Shown here one piece after another: positions 1 through 10,000 of a stretch of DNA of 64,000 bases. Source of the DNA: Spongiactinospora rosea. GTDB taxonomy: Bacteria > Actinomycetota > Actinomycetes > Streptosporangiales > Streptosporangiaceae. The position numbers were made by a program, and so were the translations under genes. The notes under the pieces are model-generated. The model had not been told where the DNA came from. It did not search any database and was given only the letters and a program-made list of their open reading frames with translations. The stretch spans positions 186,001 through 250,000 of the forward strand of contig NZ_QMEY01000007.1 in the NCBI RefSeq assembly GCF_003315795.1, written 5' to 3'. The stretch's first letter is position 1. Each line of letters starts with the position of its first letter.

Positions 1-272
1 GCCACGACCTCGGCCAGCCACACCCGCAGCAGGTAGCCGTCGGCCAGCGCCCAGTCACCGCCCACCCGCGCGCCCACCTTGATGAGCACGCCCAGCTCCT
101 CGTCGCACTCCCGGATCAGCGCCGCCACCTCGGACTCGCCCGGGTTGACCTTGCCACCGGGGAACTCCCACCCGCCGTACAGCGCGGGCGGCTCGGCGCG
201 CTGCGCCGCGAGCAACCGCCCGCCGGCCACGATCGCGGCCCCCACGACGATCTGCTCAGCCTGCTCAGCCAT
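1..272 (-). CDS. NUDIX hydrolase, MutT-like (3' end outside window)
   Basis: The gene reads leftward from an ATG at 272 and runs off the window edge after about 90 codons. A complete Nudix box is visible at residues 40-62: G, five residues, E, seven residues, then RECDEELGV. It follows a WEFPGGK motif. This matches MutT-type enzymes that hydrolyse oxidised or non-canonical (deoxy)nucleoside triphosphates to monophosphates in the cytosol; the exact substrate cannot be told from the sequence. It begins 14 bases after the stop of the conjugation-like operon and could be read through from it, but no functional link is evident. Confidence 0.85.
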   Translation of the reverse strand, partial: MAEQAEQIVVGAAIVAGGRLLAAQRAEPPALYGGWEFPGGKVNPGESEVAALIRECDEELGVLIKVGARVGGDWALADGYLLRVWLAEVV

Positions 273-286
273 GGAAAGCCATCATG

Positions 287-1378
287 TCAGCCCTGCTCCA
301 GCCGTTCGAGCTGTTTCTTGACCGAGTCGGTGCCCAGCGGGCGGGTGAATCCGACCCGGCCCGGCCGGTTCGCATAACCGGTCACCTTGATCGGCCCGCA
401 CAGCGTGCACCTGGCCTCCAGCATCTTGCCCTTGGACACCACCAGCCCGACGTGCCCGGGGCTGTTGGCGCGCGTACCGGGCCCGGCATTGAAGTACACC
501 AGGTCACCGGGCTGTTCGTCGCCGTCCTTGACGCGAACACCGAACGGCCATTGGACGAACGTCGTGCGCGGAATCGTCAGGCCCGCGTTGCGGTAGGCCA
601 TGTAGATGACGCCCGAGCAGTCGAACGCGTCGGGGCCCGTGCCGCCCCAGCGGTACAGCTTGCCGCGCTGCGCCAGCGCGTAGTCGATGATCTTCTTGAC
701 CACGTCGCCAGGAGCCGCGTCCACGAGGGTCTGGTCGCACATCGGGTCGGCCTCCGGCGGGCGCTTGACCTCGCCGTCCTTGGCGTACCCGCGGGCGATG
801 GCCAGCACCTGGTCCACGTACCACCAGGCGCGGTTGTAGGTGAACAGCGCCCGGCGCAGGTCTTCGGGGGCGCCGTTGCGCTTGAGCATCTTGGCCGCGC
901 CCAGGATGGCGTCGGCCGGGTTGTAGATGTCGGCCCAGCCGTCGCCGTCGCCGTCGGAGGCGTACCCGTTGAACTGCGACGGGATCTTGATCTTGGACTT
1001 GCCGCCCCAGGTGCTGATCAGGAACTGCATCGGCCCGGCCGCGCCCGCCGAGTTCGTCCCCTTCTGGACACCGGGGAGGCGGGACCGGCCGTGATCGGTC
1101 TCCCGCTTGCCCACCCCGGCCAGGACGTTCCACTGCACGCCGATCTTCTTGCCGTGCTCCTTGTACAGCTCCAGGTACTCGGCGGGGATGTCGGAGGACG
1201 CCGTCCCCGACTGGTCCTCGTCGCCCTCGGAGACGGGCTCCGAGCAGTCCGGCATCGTGCCGCTGCCCCCCAGGATCGAGGGGAACGTGCTCATCAGCAT
1301 CGGCGCGATCACCAGTGTCATCAGAACCAACCCCGCCACGCAGACTAAGACCGCGATCCGGGCACGGGAGGTGTTCAT
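287..1378 (-). CDS. Cell-wall hydrolase of the conjugation-like operon: transglycosylase plus NlpC/P60 domains (TcpG-like)
   Basis: A 363-residue protein with an N-terminal membrane segment (about residues 8-30). A lytic-transglycosylase-like domain (about 75-190) contains the candidate catalytic Glu in GKRETDHG and the typical AAGPMQFL stretch. A C-terminal NlpC/P60 cysteine-peptidase domain (about 230-350) has the Cys in FDCSGV and the His in SPGHVGLV. By family knowledge such two-domain enzymes (VirB1/TcpG type) open peptidoglycan locally for a secretion or conjugation channel. The ATG overlaps the stop of the preceding gene (ATGA), so it is the last gene of the operon. Membrane tethering facing outward is inferred. 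Confidence 0.85.
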   Translation of the reverse strand: MNTSRARIAVLVCVAGLVLMTLVIAPMLMSTFPSILGGSGTMPDCSEPVSEGDEDQSGTASSDIPAEYLELYKEHGKKIGVQWNVLAGVGKRETDHGRSRLPGVQKGTNSAGAAGPMQFLISTWGGKSKIKIPSQFNGYASDGDGDGWADIYNPADAILGAAKMLKRNGAPEDLRRALFTYNRAWWYVDQVLAIARGYAKDGEVKRPPEADPMCDQTLVDAAPGDVVKKIIDYALAQRGKLYRWGGTGPDAFDCSGVIYMAYRNAGLTIPRTTFVQWPFGVRVKDGDEQPGDLVYFNAGPGTRANSPGHVGLVVSKGKMLEARCTLCGPIKVTGYANRPGRVGFTRPLGTDSVKKQLERLEQG

Positions 1379-2028
1379 GTCACCCCCTCCGGGACGGTGT
1401 TCGGGTCACCTTCCTGTCCGGCGGCGGCGGGTTGCAGGTCGTGCACCCGCCAGTCGCCGCCCACCTGGACGAGCGTGACGGCGAAGTCCTCGCTGCTCTG
1501 GGACGGTACGTTCCGGACCGTGACCTTGCGGGAACCGGTCACGACGTAGGTCACGGACGTCTCGTCGATCTGCCTGATCTGCTTGACGGTGGCCGAGCCC
1601 TCGGAGATCCGCTGCTCGGCGATGCTCTGCTCGATGACGCCGGGGGCGGCGACCGAGCGGGCCAGTTCGGCGCCCAGGTCGGCCGTGGTGAACCCCTTGA
1701 GGCGGTCGGCGTAGGCGCCCTGCGCCTCGTCGAAGCGGAACGTGCCGTAGGCCGCGGTGAACCGGCGTGCCACGTCGGCGGTGGCGGCCAGCTCCTCCTT
1801 GGTCATCGGCAGGTAGGTGTAGATGTCGAAGGGGGCATCGCTGGCGGTCGCGAGCGGCGGGCGCGGCGTCACCGGGGGCACGCTCGGCGTGCGGCCGGGC
1901 TCGTACCTGCCCGTGGCCGCGGGCTCCTGCTCGCCGCCCGGCCACATGGTCAGGTACACCCCGACCAGCGCGAGCACCACGACCAGCGCACCGAACACCA
2001 GCTTGCGCCGGTCACCTGCTGGGGCCAT
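1375..2028 (-). CDS. Membrane-anchored VirB8-like (NTF2-fold) protein of the conjugation-like operon
   Basis: A 217-residue protein. One transmembrane helix sits near the N-terminus (about residues 9-29, following KLVFGALV), then a Pro/Thr-rich spacer, then a single soluble domain (about 70-205). The domain has the alternating pattern of NTF2/VirB8-like domains, ending in VQVGGDWRVHDLQPA. The gene starts 3 bases after the stop of the VirB6-like gene and overlaps the hydrolase gene by 4 bases, so it is translationally coupled to both. It is probably a channel subunit outside the membrane. The assignment rests on topology, position and a weak motif, so it could also be a lineage-specific accessory protein. 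Confidence 0.6.
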   Translation of the reverse strand: MAPAGDRRKLVFGALVVVLALVGVYLTMWPGGEQEPAATGRYEPGRTPSVPPVTPRPPLATASDAPFDIYTYLPMTKEELAATADVARRFTAAYGTFRFDEAQGAYADRLKGFTTADLGAELARSVAAPGVIEQSIAEQRISEGSATVKQIRQIDETSVTYVVTGSRKVTVRNVPSQSSEDFAVTLVQVGGDWRVHDLQPAAAGQEGDPNTVPEGVT

Positions 2029-2031
2029 CCG

Positions 2032-4476
2032 TCAGTCCTTGTCGTGCCGTGACGGCCGTAGCCAGAACGGCACGTCCGGCTCATCGCCCGAACGGCCGCC
2101 GCCGCCGGACAGCCACAGCGGCGGGGCCTCGGCCCGCCGCCCCCCGTCGCCTCCGCCGCGCGCGGCCGGGCCCCTGCCCGAACCGCCCGCCGAACCACCC
2201 GAGCGCCGGGACGCGCCGCCGTTCCCGCCGAACAGGCCGCCACCGCTCGAACCACCACTGCTCGAACCGCGACCGCTTGACCCGCCGTTGCTCGACCGGC
2301 CGCTGCCGCCGCCGCCGAAGAGGCCGCCGCCGGACCGGCCGCCCGATGTACGGCCCGCGGACCCGGAGCCCGACGAACCGCCGCGCGCCCATCCGCCGCC
2401 GGACCGGCCGCTGAACCACCCGCCGCGGCCACCAGAGCCGCCCGAGCCGCCCGAAGTGCCGGAACCCGACACACTGGGCGTGCCGCCGGTCCGCCCGCCG
2501 CGCACCGGCGTGCCCGCCGGCCGCTTGCCGGACAGGTCGAGCGGCGGGGCGGAGCCGGTGCGCGGCAGCGTCGTACGGGACGTGCCCGCCTTGCGCCGCG
2601 CGCCCGCCGAACCCTCGGTGTCCAGGGGCGCGGGCTGGCCCGCGACCGGCACACGGGTGCCGGAGGCGCCGCCCTGCGCCGCGCCCTCCTCGCCGCGTAC
2701 CTTGCCCTGGGCGACGGCCGCCGCCGCGGCCGTGGCCGCGCCGCCGCTCGCCATCGCCGCGGCCTGGATGAGCGGCTCGGCCTTGCGCATCCCCCAGCGC
2801 CCGACCCGGTAGCCCGCGACCGGGGGCAGCACGTTGGCCGCCCGCGACAACGACGGCGCGGACGCCGCCTCGCCGAGCATCCGGGTGGTGAGCGTGTGCC
2901 CGTCCATCGAGGCGAACAGGTGCTGGAACGGCCTTCGGTAGAAGAACACCGCGATGGTCAGCAGCGCGATGAACAGGATCTGCATGCCCCACGGCATGGC
3001 GGTGGAGATGATCAGCGCGTACCCGTACACGAGCACGCCGAGGACCAGCGCCAGCACCGCCTGCCGCAACAGCGTCCCGATCACCATCTCCAGCCAGCGC
3101 AGCGCGATGATCCGCCCCGAGCCCGGATGCACGCCGATCAGCAGGAAGATCGGCGCCAGGATCAGCAACAGCAGGAACCCGACCTTCAGCACCAGCAGCG
3201 ACACCGCCACCAGGAAGATCAGCAACCCGGCGACCATGGCCGCGATCAGCGCGCCCAGCGAGATGCCCAGCCTGCTCGTCCAGTCATGGCCGCTGAGCAG
3301 CGGGTAGATCGAGGTGCCGTTGAGCTGCTTGACCACCTCTTCCTCGTAGCGCTTCTGGTGCGCCGAGGCGGCGGGCTGTTTCTCGGCCAGTTGCTCCTGC
3401 CGGTCGATGGCCTGGATGTCGAGCATGAGCGCGCCGAAGTCGCGTACGACGGGCGCGTTGGGGTCGGCCGTGCCGAACATGCCCATCAGCCACGGCTTGC
3501 AGGCCAGCGTGGACCACAGGGCGTCGGCGTTCTGCTCGACGCCCGCCGTACCGCCCTGGCCGTAGCCGCCGGACTGCGGCATGGCCTGCGTGGCGGGCGT
3601 GCCCTTGGGCGGCAGGCAGGACGCGCCGCCCGCGCCCGGCAGCCCGCTGAAGGCCGAGTTGACCACCTCGGCCGTCTTGTCGGTGACGACCTTGCCCACG
3701 CCGGTGAAGTCGCCGGGGCGGCTGAAGAACCACACCGCGACGGTCACCGCGAGCACCATCCAGATGACGCCCTCGGCGGTGGTCGTGGCGCGCTTCCTGA
3801 TCAGGCCGTACCAGGCCAGCCAGATCGCGCCCAGGATGACCAGCGGGCGCAGGTAGGGCCAGTACATCGCGTTGGCGAGGTTGGTGACGACGTCGTCGAC
3901 CACGTCCTTGATCGACTGGAGCGGGCCCTCGGTCGCGGCGGCCTGGTAGGTGGTGATGGTGAGCCGGTCCACCGCCTTGGCCAGCGTGAAGATCATGTTG
4001 GACCAGGCGTTGCCGAGCACCGCCACCACGTCGTCGCAGCCCAGGTCGTGGGTGTGCCAGTACAGGCCGGCCATGCCGTACGCGCCGTAGTTGGTCTGCG
4101 CGCCCGGCTCGGGCGGCGGCGGCGGAGCGGGCTGCGGGGTGGGCGCGGGGCCCTGCCCGACGGGCGGGACGCCACCGGGCGGCGGGGGCTGGAGCAGCCC
4201 GTCGACACCGCCGCCGACGATCTCGGGCGCGAGATCGGGCGACAGGTCGCAGATCGGCACCGCCGCCGACGCGGTCGTGGGCACGGCGAACGGAACCGCC
4301 ACTAATCCGACGAAGGCGATCAGCGCGATGCCGACCGCCTTCCGGATACGCCGTCCGCGCCGCGCCTTCCGGCCGGGTGCGCCGGGGGCCTTACGGGTGC
4401 GCCCGAGCAGTCTCCTGCCTCTGGTCAGGACACTTGCGAGGACACCCATCACCGGCCCCTGCGAGGGGACACTCAT
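2032..4476 (-). CDS. Polytopic VirB6/TrbL/TcpH-like channel protein with long Gly/Ser/Arg-rich tail
   Basis: An 814-residue protein. After a basic N-terminus there is a hydrophobic segment ending in an Ala-rich signal-like site (about residues 47-73), a Pro-rich loop and a block of several transmembrane helices (about 195-525) in the arrangement of VirB6/TrbL/TcpH inner-membrane channel proteins. The last 200 or so residues are low complexity, rich in Gly, Ser and Arg with repeated GGSSG/RSGGG patterns, and are probably disordered. The gene overlaps the upstream VirB4-like gene by 4 bases. By family knowledge this component forms the membrane platform of a type IV secretion channel. The tail has no obvious equivalent in VirB6 and is treated as a separate finding. 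Confidence 0.75.
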   Translation of the reverse strand: MSVPSQGPVMGVLASVLTRGRRLLGRTRKAPGAPGRKARRGRRIRKAVGIALIAFVGLVAVPFAVPTTASAAVPICDLSPDLAPEIVGGGVDGLLQPPPPGGVPPVGQGPAPTPQPAPPPPPEPGAQTNYGAYGMAGLYWHTHDLGCDDVVAVLGNAWSNMIFTLAKAVDRLTITTYQAAATEGPLQSIKDVVDDVVTNLANAMYWPYLRPLVILGAIWLAWYGLIRKRATTTAEGVIWMVLAVTVAVWFFSRPGDFTGVGKVVTDKTAEVVNSAFSGLPGAGGASCLPPKGTPATQAMPQSGGYGQGGTAGVEQNADALWSTLACKPWLMGMFGTADPNAPVVRDFGALMLDIQAIDRQEQLAEKQPAASAHQKRYEEEVVKQLNGTSIYPLLSGHDWTSRLGISLGALIAAMVAGLLIFLVAVSLLVLKVGFLLLLILAPIFLLIGVHPGSGRIIALRWLEMVIGTLLRQAVLALVLGVLVYGYALIISTAMPWGMQILFIALLTIAVFFYRRPFQHLFASMDGHTLTTRMLGEAASAPSLSRAANVLPPVAGYRVGRWGMRKAEPLIQAAAMASGGAATAAAAAVAQGKVRGEEGAAQGGASGTRVPVAGQPAPLDTEGSAGARRKAGTSRTTLPRTGSAPPLDLSGKRPAGTPVRGGRTGGTPSVSGSGTSGGSGGSGGRGGWFSGRSGGGWARGGSSGSGSAGRTSGGRSGGGLFGGGGSGRSSNGGSSGRGSSSGGSSGGGLFGGNGGASRRSGGSAGGSGRGPAARGGGDGGRRAEAPPLWLSGGGGRSGDEPDVPFWLRPSRHDKD

Positions 4477-6959
4477 GACCGAACCTCCCGCGCCGCCGTC
4501 TCCGGCCTGCCGATTTCCTCTGGATCATGCCCGTTCTGGCCGGGCTTATCGTGTGTCGGATTCGTGTCAAGCCAGCGCAGCAGCTCTTCCGAGATAAGGT
4601 CCACCCCGATACGGCCCGCGCGGCCGTCCAGATCCCGGAAGACGCATTCGCCGTTGCCCAGCGAGCGCAGCACCGCCTTGTGCTCCTCAAGGGGCTCCAC
4701 CCCGAGCAGCGACATGACGTGATCGACCTCGACCCGCTCGGTGGAGCGGAAGGCGAACACGGAGGAAAGACAGTTGGTGACCTGCTCGTTCAGCAGGTCA
4801 CCGGCATTTTGGGAGACGAGCACCAGCGCGGTGTTGCGCGACCGGCCCATCCTGCTGACCTCGGGCACCAGCTTGGCGCCCTCAGGTGTGGAGGTGATCG
4901 CCCACGCCTCGTCCAGGAAGATCGCCTTGGGTGCGCGGCGGTCCAGCCCGTTCATCAGGCGGCGGGCGAACTGCGAGACCAGGTAGAGCAGCGCCACCGA
5001 GAGCCGCTGCTCGTAGGAGTAGTCATCACGGGCCGTGGTGACATCGGGCAGGGTGAGCCCGCCGAGAGTGAAGACCGTCGTCCAGCCCTCGGGATCGACC
5101 TGGTCACCGCCCGAGGGGTCGAAGCACAGCCGGGCCAGGTGCATCTCCGACATCGACCGCAGCACCGCGCCGAGGTTCTTCGAGGCCGGGTCGTCGGCCT
5201 GCTCCAGGTAGTCGACCACCTTGCCGAGCGAGGGGTCCTCGCCGTTGGACACGGCGGCCACCGCCTGGATCATCGCCGACTCGCGCTCCTCCGACATCCG
5301 GGGCAGCAGCAGCCGCAGCGTCTCGGTCGCCATGGTCTTCTTGGCCGCGATGTCGTCGCCGAACGAGAACGGGTCGAGCAGACCCGGCGCGGCCGACCCC
5401 AGCGGGATGATCCGCGCCTTGCGGCCCCGCGCGCGCAAAAGCTCGACCAGCGACTCGGCGTCGCCCTTGGGGTCGATCACCGCGATCGTCACCCCGCGCA
5501 GCGCCATCTGGTAGATCAGCAGCAGCGCCAGCGTGGTCTTGCCGCCGCCCGGCTCACCGGTGATCGCGATGGCGGTCGGGCGGTTGCGCGCCGCCGCCAC
5601 CAGCGGGTCGAAGTGCACGATGCTGCGCGCCCTGCCCACCGACTCGCCGATGTACGGCCCGGCCCAGCCCGCGCTGGTCTCGTCGATGCGGTCGCCGACA
5701 TCGACCGTCGCCACCGCCATGCCGCCCGCGATCGTGCGCAGCGGCTGCCGCTGGGCGTAGGCGTTGACGCGTACCCGCTCCCCCGGCAGCGCCTCGCAGA
5801 ACAGCGAGAACTGGTCGCCGGTGGAGTTGACGATGTCGATGCCCATGTCGCGGTAGTGCTCGATGACCGCGTCCACCCGTTGCAGGCAGACCTCCTCGGT
5901 CGGCGCGGCGACGATCAGCCGGTGCCAGCCGTACACGAACGGCAGGCGCTCCTTGGTGATGCCGTGCTCCAGCATCCGCGCCGCGTCGATCTGCTCGGCC
6001 AGCGCGATCGGGGCCTCCGCGCCCGCCTCGCGGATGTGGATGTCCATGTCGCGGGCGTGCGCGAGCTTGCGCGCGACGTCCTTGCTGGCCTTGACCGGCG
6101 GGATCAGCCGCATCCGGCTGGACAGCTCCACCGGGAACGGGAGCTGGTCGGCGAAGTGGCTCCACGGCTCGCCGTCCGGGAACGGCATCAGGTCGGGGAA
6201 CCTGGCGAAGGACAGGTGGGCGACGTAGGAGTCACCGGCGGTCTGCTCGATCCGCAGCAGCGACCTGCCGTTGTGGATCTGGCCCTCGACCAGCGCCTCG
6301 ATCTCGCCGCGGCCCCAGCGCCGCTTCGGGCTCGCCGACGGCGGCGGGTCGCCGAGCGCGCCGGTCGCGGCGTGCTGGAACAGCCAGGCGATCTCGGTGG
6401 AGGTGGCGTGCCTGGCGTACAGGGCGCTGGCGGCCAGGGCCCTGCCGAGGCGTTCGGCCTGTTCGGTCCACTTGGTGATCTCGCCGTCGGGCACGTTGTC
6501 GTCGTCCAGGCCGAGGGCCTTCTCGCCGCGCTGGTAGTAGCCGAAGAGCTGGGCCAGCACGCCGGTGCCGAGCTGCGCGCCGCGCGGGCCCAGGCGTACG
6601 CCGAGGTAGACCTCCTTGGACCAGAAGTCCTTCGCCCAGACGTGGCCGTACATCTCCTCCAGGTACTCCCGCCAGCCCGCGCCCTCGTCGGAGGTGGCGT
6701 TGAGGGCCATCGCCCACTCGGCGGCCGGGTAGGCCCGGTGCGCGACCCGCAGATGGACCTCGGCGTCGGACATCCGGATGGCGGCCAGCGCGATGGTGAT
6801 GTTGGTGGCCAGCGCCTCGCGCTCTTCGGGGGTGACGAACTCGTAGTTCACGGTGGGCAGCCGGAAGTAGGCCCAGGCCGCCGAGTCGGTCAGCAGCACC
6901 CGATCATCGAAGTACCGTACGGCCAGGCGGCTGCGGGCCCGGGCCGATCGGCCGCTCAT
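4473..6959 (-). CDS. VirB4/TraC/TcpF-like secretion ATPase
   Basis: An 828-residue cytosolic ATPase. The Walker A motif GEPGGGKT lies near residue 465 and the Walker B motif KAIFLDEAW near residue 680, with a late SQNAGD stretch typical of VirB4/TraC/HerA-type motors. The N-terminal half matches the usual long VirB4 domain that docks on the membrane complex. By family knowledge VirB4 proteins power assembly and substrate transfer in type IV secretion and conjugation. It starts 43 bases after the stop of the TcpE-MinD gene and overlaps the VirB6-like gene by ATGA. All nucleotide-binding residues appear intact, unlike the MinD-like domain next door. Confidence 0.88.
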   Translation of the reverse strand: MSGRSARARSRLAVRYFDDRVLLTDSAAWAYFRLPTVNYEFVTPEEREALATNITIALAAIRMSDAEVHLRVAHRAYPAAEWAMALNATSDEGAGWREYLEEMYGHVWAKDFWSKEVYLGVRLGPRGAQLGTGVLAQLFGYYQRGEKALGLDDDNVPDGEITKWTEQAERLGRALAASALYARHATSTEIAWLFQHAATGALGDPPPSASPKRRWGRGEIEALVEGQIHNGRSLLRIEQTAGDSYVAHLSFARFPDLMPFPDGEPWSHFADQLPFPVELSSRMRLIPPVKASKDVARKLAHARDMDIHIREAGAEAPIALAEQIDAARMLEHGITKERLPFVYGWHRLIVAAPTEEVCLQRVDAVIEHYRDMGIDIVNSTGDQFSLFCEALPGERVRVNAYAQRQPLRTIAGGMAVATVDVGDRIDETSAGWAGPYIGESVGRARSIVHFDPLVAAARNRPTAIAITGEPGGGKTTLALLLIYQMALRGVTIAVIDPKGDAESLVELLRARGRKARIIPLGSAAPGLLDPFSFGDDIAAKKTMATETLRLLLPRMSEERESAMIQAVAAVSNGEDPSLGKVVDYLEQADDPASKNLGAVLRSMSEMHLARLCFDPSGGDQVDPEGWTTVFTLGGLTLPDVTTARDDYSYEQRLSVALLYLVSQFARRLMNGLDRRAPKAIFLDEAWAITSTPEGAKLVPEVSRMGRSRNTALVLVSQNAGDLLNEQVTNCLSSVFAFRSTERVEVDHVMSLLGVEPLEEHKAVLRSLGNGECVFRDLDGRAGRIGVDLISEELLRWLDTNPTHDKPGQNGHDPEEIGRPETAAREVRS

Positions 6960-7002
6960 CGCCCGCCCGCCATCGCGTGTCGTACCGCGATCCGTCCCAC
7001 GG

Positions 7003-10000
7003 TCACTGCGCCACTTCCTCCTCGCTCCGCTTGCCCTGGTTGCCCTGGTCGCCGGTGTGCGGTGGGACCGCGAAGCCCGCGACCACCACGCCCGCCAGCG
7101 CCAGATAGGCCCTCCGGCCGGCCGCGCGCATCCGCTCCGGCTCCATCGGCCCGCTGCCGCCCGGGGCCAGGTCGTCCTCCCAGGGCACCCGGACGATCGC
7201 CCGGCAGCGCCCGCGGGCCACGGCCTCGGCCTGCTCCACGGCGGCCATGCTGCGCCGGCTCACGCCGTTCACCACCATGACCGCCCGGCGGCGCAGCTCG
7301 GCGCAGCCGTGGCCGTCCAGCCACTCGTAGGTCATCGCGACGGCGTCGGGACCGTCCTCGCTGGCCGGTACGACCAGGACGAGCTGGTCCGCGTACGGCA
7401 GGAAACGCGCCGCCAGCGCCGCGGCCGGATCGACCACCACCAGCCGGTAGTAGTGGTCGAACATGTCCATCGCCTGGCCGATCCGCTGGTCGGAGAACAG
7501 CGTGCGGTCCGCCATCCGCTGCTCGGCCCCCGCGTCGGTGTCCGCGCCCACCACTTCCAGGCCGGACGGCGTGCGGGTGGTGTAGGCGCGCATCCCGAGG
7601 TAGCCGCCGACGTCGTCGAGACCGGCCAGCAGCGAGCTGAGCGTCTCGGGGGAATCGGCCTGGATCTTGCTGGTCAGGGTGTGGTCGCCGAGGTTGGCGT
7701 CGAGGGCGAGCACGCCGTCGTCGCGGTGCATGGCGAAGGCGTGGCCCAGCATCAGCGCCGTCGTGGTCTGCCCGGCGCCGCCCGTACAGCCCAGCACGAC
7801 CACGCGGCGGCTGCCGTTGAACACGGCCCTGGCGCGGGCCTCGTCGATCTCCGAACCGTCCGTACGGCTCCCGCCGGAACCGATCACGACCTGCGCGAGC
7901 CGCCGCCAGCCGCCGCCGGAACCGTCCCGGCCGACGACCGACTCGACCCGGCGTACCTTTCCGCCGCCCTCGGTGGGGGGCGCGACGGGGACCGGCGCGG
8001 GCGGCTCCTGCACGGCCCTGATCGAGACCCGCGGCTGCCCTTCCCGCTGCCCTTCCTGCTCGGCGGCCTCCCTGAACGGCCCCTGACGGCCTTCGCGCTG
8101 CGGACCCTGGCGCTTGGGGCCGGGGAGCGCGGGTACGCCGTTCTCCGCGGCCTCCCGCCCCGCGGGACCGCCCTCGACGCCACGCCCTGCGGCCCGCCGC
8201 CGCGCGGCCGCCTGCCGTTCTGTCGCCTCCCGCGCCGCGGCCTCCCGCTCGGCGGCCTCCCGCCGCGCCCGCTCCCGCGCGGCGGCGGCCTCCCGCTCCA
8301 CCCGCTGCCGCCGAGCCCGCTCCAGCGCCGCGACCTCCTGCCGCCGCACCGCCTCAGCAGTCACACCCTCCCGCTCAACAGCCTCCCGCTCAGCCCGTAC
8401 GCGAGCGGCCTCCCGCTCCGCCTGCTCCCGGGCCGCGACCTCCCGCGCTTCCCGCTCAGCCTCTACCCGAGCAGCAACTTCACGCTCCGCCTCGGCCCGT
8501 TCCTGCTCAGCCTGTACGCGAGCGGCAGCCTCCCGCTCCCGCTCAGCCGCCTCACGCTCCGCCTGCTCCCGGGCCGCGACCTCCCCGGCTTCCCGCTCAG
8601 CCTCTACCCGAGCAGCAACCTCACGCTCCGCCTGCTCAGCCCGCTCACGCTCAGCCTCTACGCGGGCGGCAGCCTCCCGCTCTGCCTGCTCAGCCTCTGC
8701 CGTCGCAGCGGCCTCGCGCTCTGCCCGTTCGGCCTGTGCCTGCTCAGCCCGTACGCGGGCAGCAGCCTCCCGCGCCTCTTGGTCCGCCTGCTCCCGCGCT
8801 TCCTGCTCAGCCTCTGCCCGCGCAGCGGCCTCACGCTCAGCCTGCTGCCGGGCAGCGGCCTCTCGCGCCTCGCGCTTCTGCCGGGCCGCCTCCAGCGCCG
8901 CGAGCTCCTGTTCCTGCAGTTCCCGCTCGACCTGCTCTCGGGCGGCAGCCTCACGTGCCGCCTCATCCCGAGCAGCGGACTCCTCCTGCTCATCCCGCCG
9001 AGCGGCATCCGGCACCCGCTCCGCCGACTCTGCGGCTACAGCCTCCGACCGCCCCGGCTCGACCTGCTCCCGCTCTTCCGCGCCCCGCTCCGGCTCAGCC
9101 TGACCGTGGGCGGCGGCCTCCTTACCCTTCCCGGCCGCGTGTCGGCGTGCACGGTTCGGTGCGGCCGGGGTCGGGGGCTCGGGTGCCGTCCCGTGCTCCT
9201 CCTGCTCAGCCTTGACCTGGGGAGTGGGCTCCGCAGGGTCGGGGGGCCAGACGCGGCGAGCGTCCGGGAGTGGGGGCTGGCCGCGGCGGTGGCTGGCGCG
9301 GGCCGATTCGCCGGACTCCGGCGTGGACTCCTGCTCGCCCCCGCCGATCCCGCTGTAGGCGGCCTTGCCCGCCCCGCCGTACGAGGACGACGACGAAGGG
9401 TCACCGCCACCGGGCCCCTCGACGGACGCGGCGAGCCTGCGCAGGCGGCGCAGCGCGTCCGCCCCGATCGGCGCGACGGGAGCAGCCGGTTCACGGCGCT
9501 CGACCGAAGGCGAAGGCGAAGCCGAAGCAGAAGCAGCAGCAGCAGCAGCGCCAGACGAATCCGCCGAACCGCCGTTCTCGGCCCCCGCGCCGGACTCGCG
9601 CAGCCCCTCCTCCGCCTCCTCACCACGATCGGGCACCACATGCAGCCGCCCTATCCGCCCACCCCCCAAAGGCGGCGCAGCCGGCCGCTCAGCCCCGTCC
9701 TGAGGGCCTTCGGCCTGAGCCTCCTGCCCCGGAGCGCGGAAGGCGACCGACGGCAGCGCCACCGACGCCCGGTCCGGCGGCGCGACCGCCGTGCCCGGGG
9801 ACGGTGACAGGGCCGGGGCCACGCCTCTGCGCGGCGTACGGCCCGCGCCCAAAGCGGGTGCCTCACGCGTCCCGGACACCGCCGGTGCGGCCTCGGGCGC
9901 GACCGGCGCGGTGGAGGCCGCCGCGGCCGCTGCTGCCACGGCCGGACGTACCTGACGGGCCGGTGTGGCCCGCTGGGCCCGGCCGCGCGACTTGGCGGCG

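Noticed and set aside
4527..7280. Long plus-strand open frame opposite the VirB4-like gene
   Set aside because: High GC keeps antisense frames open; no ribosome site or family pattern, whereas the minus frame has Walker motifs.
7057..9807. A 900-residue open frame on the plus strand opposite the TcpE-MinD gene
   Set aside because: It is antisense to a well-supported gene; the Leu/Pro/Ser-rich product follows from the Glu/Ala/Arg repeat on the other strand.
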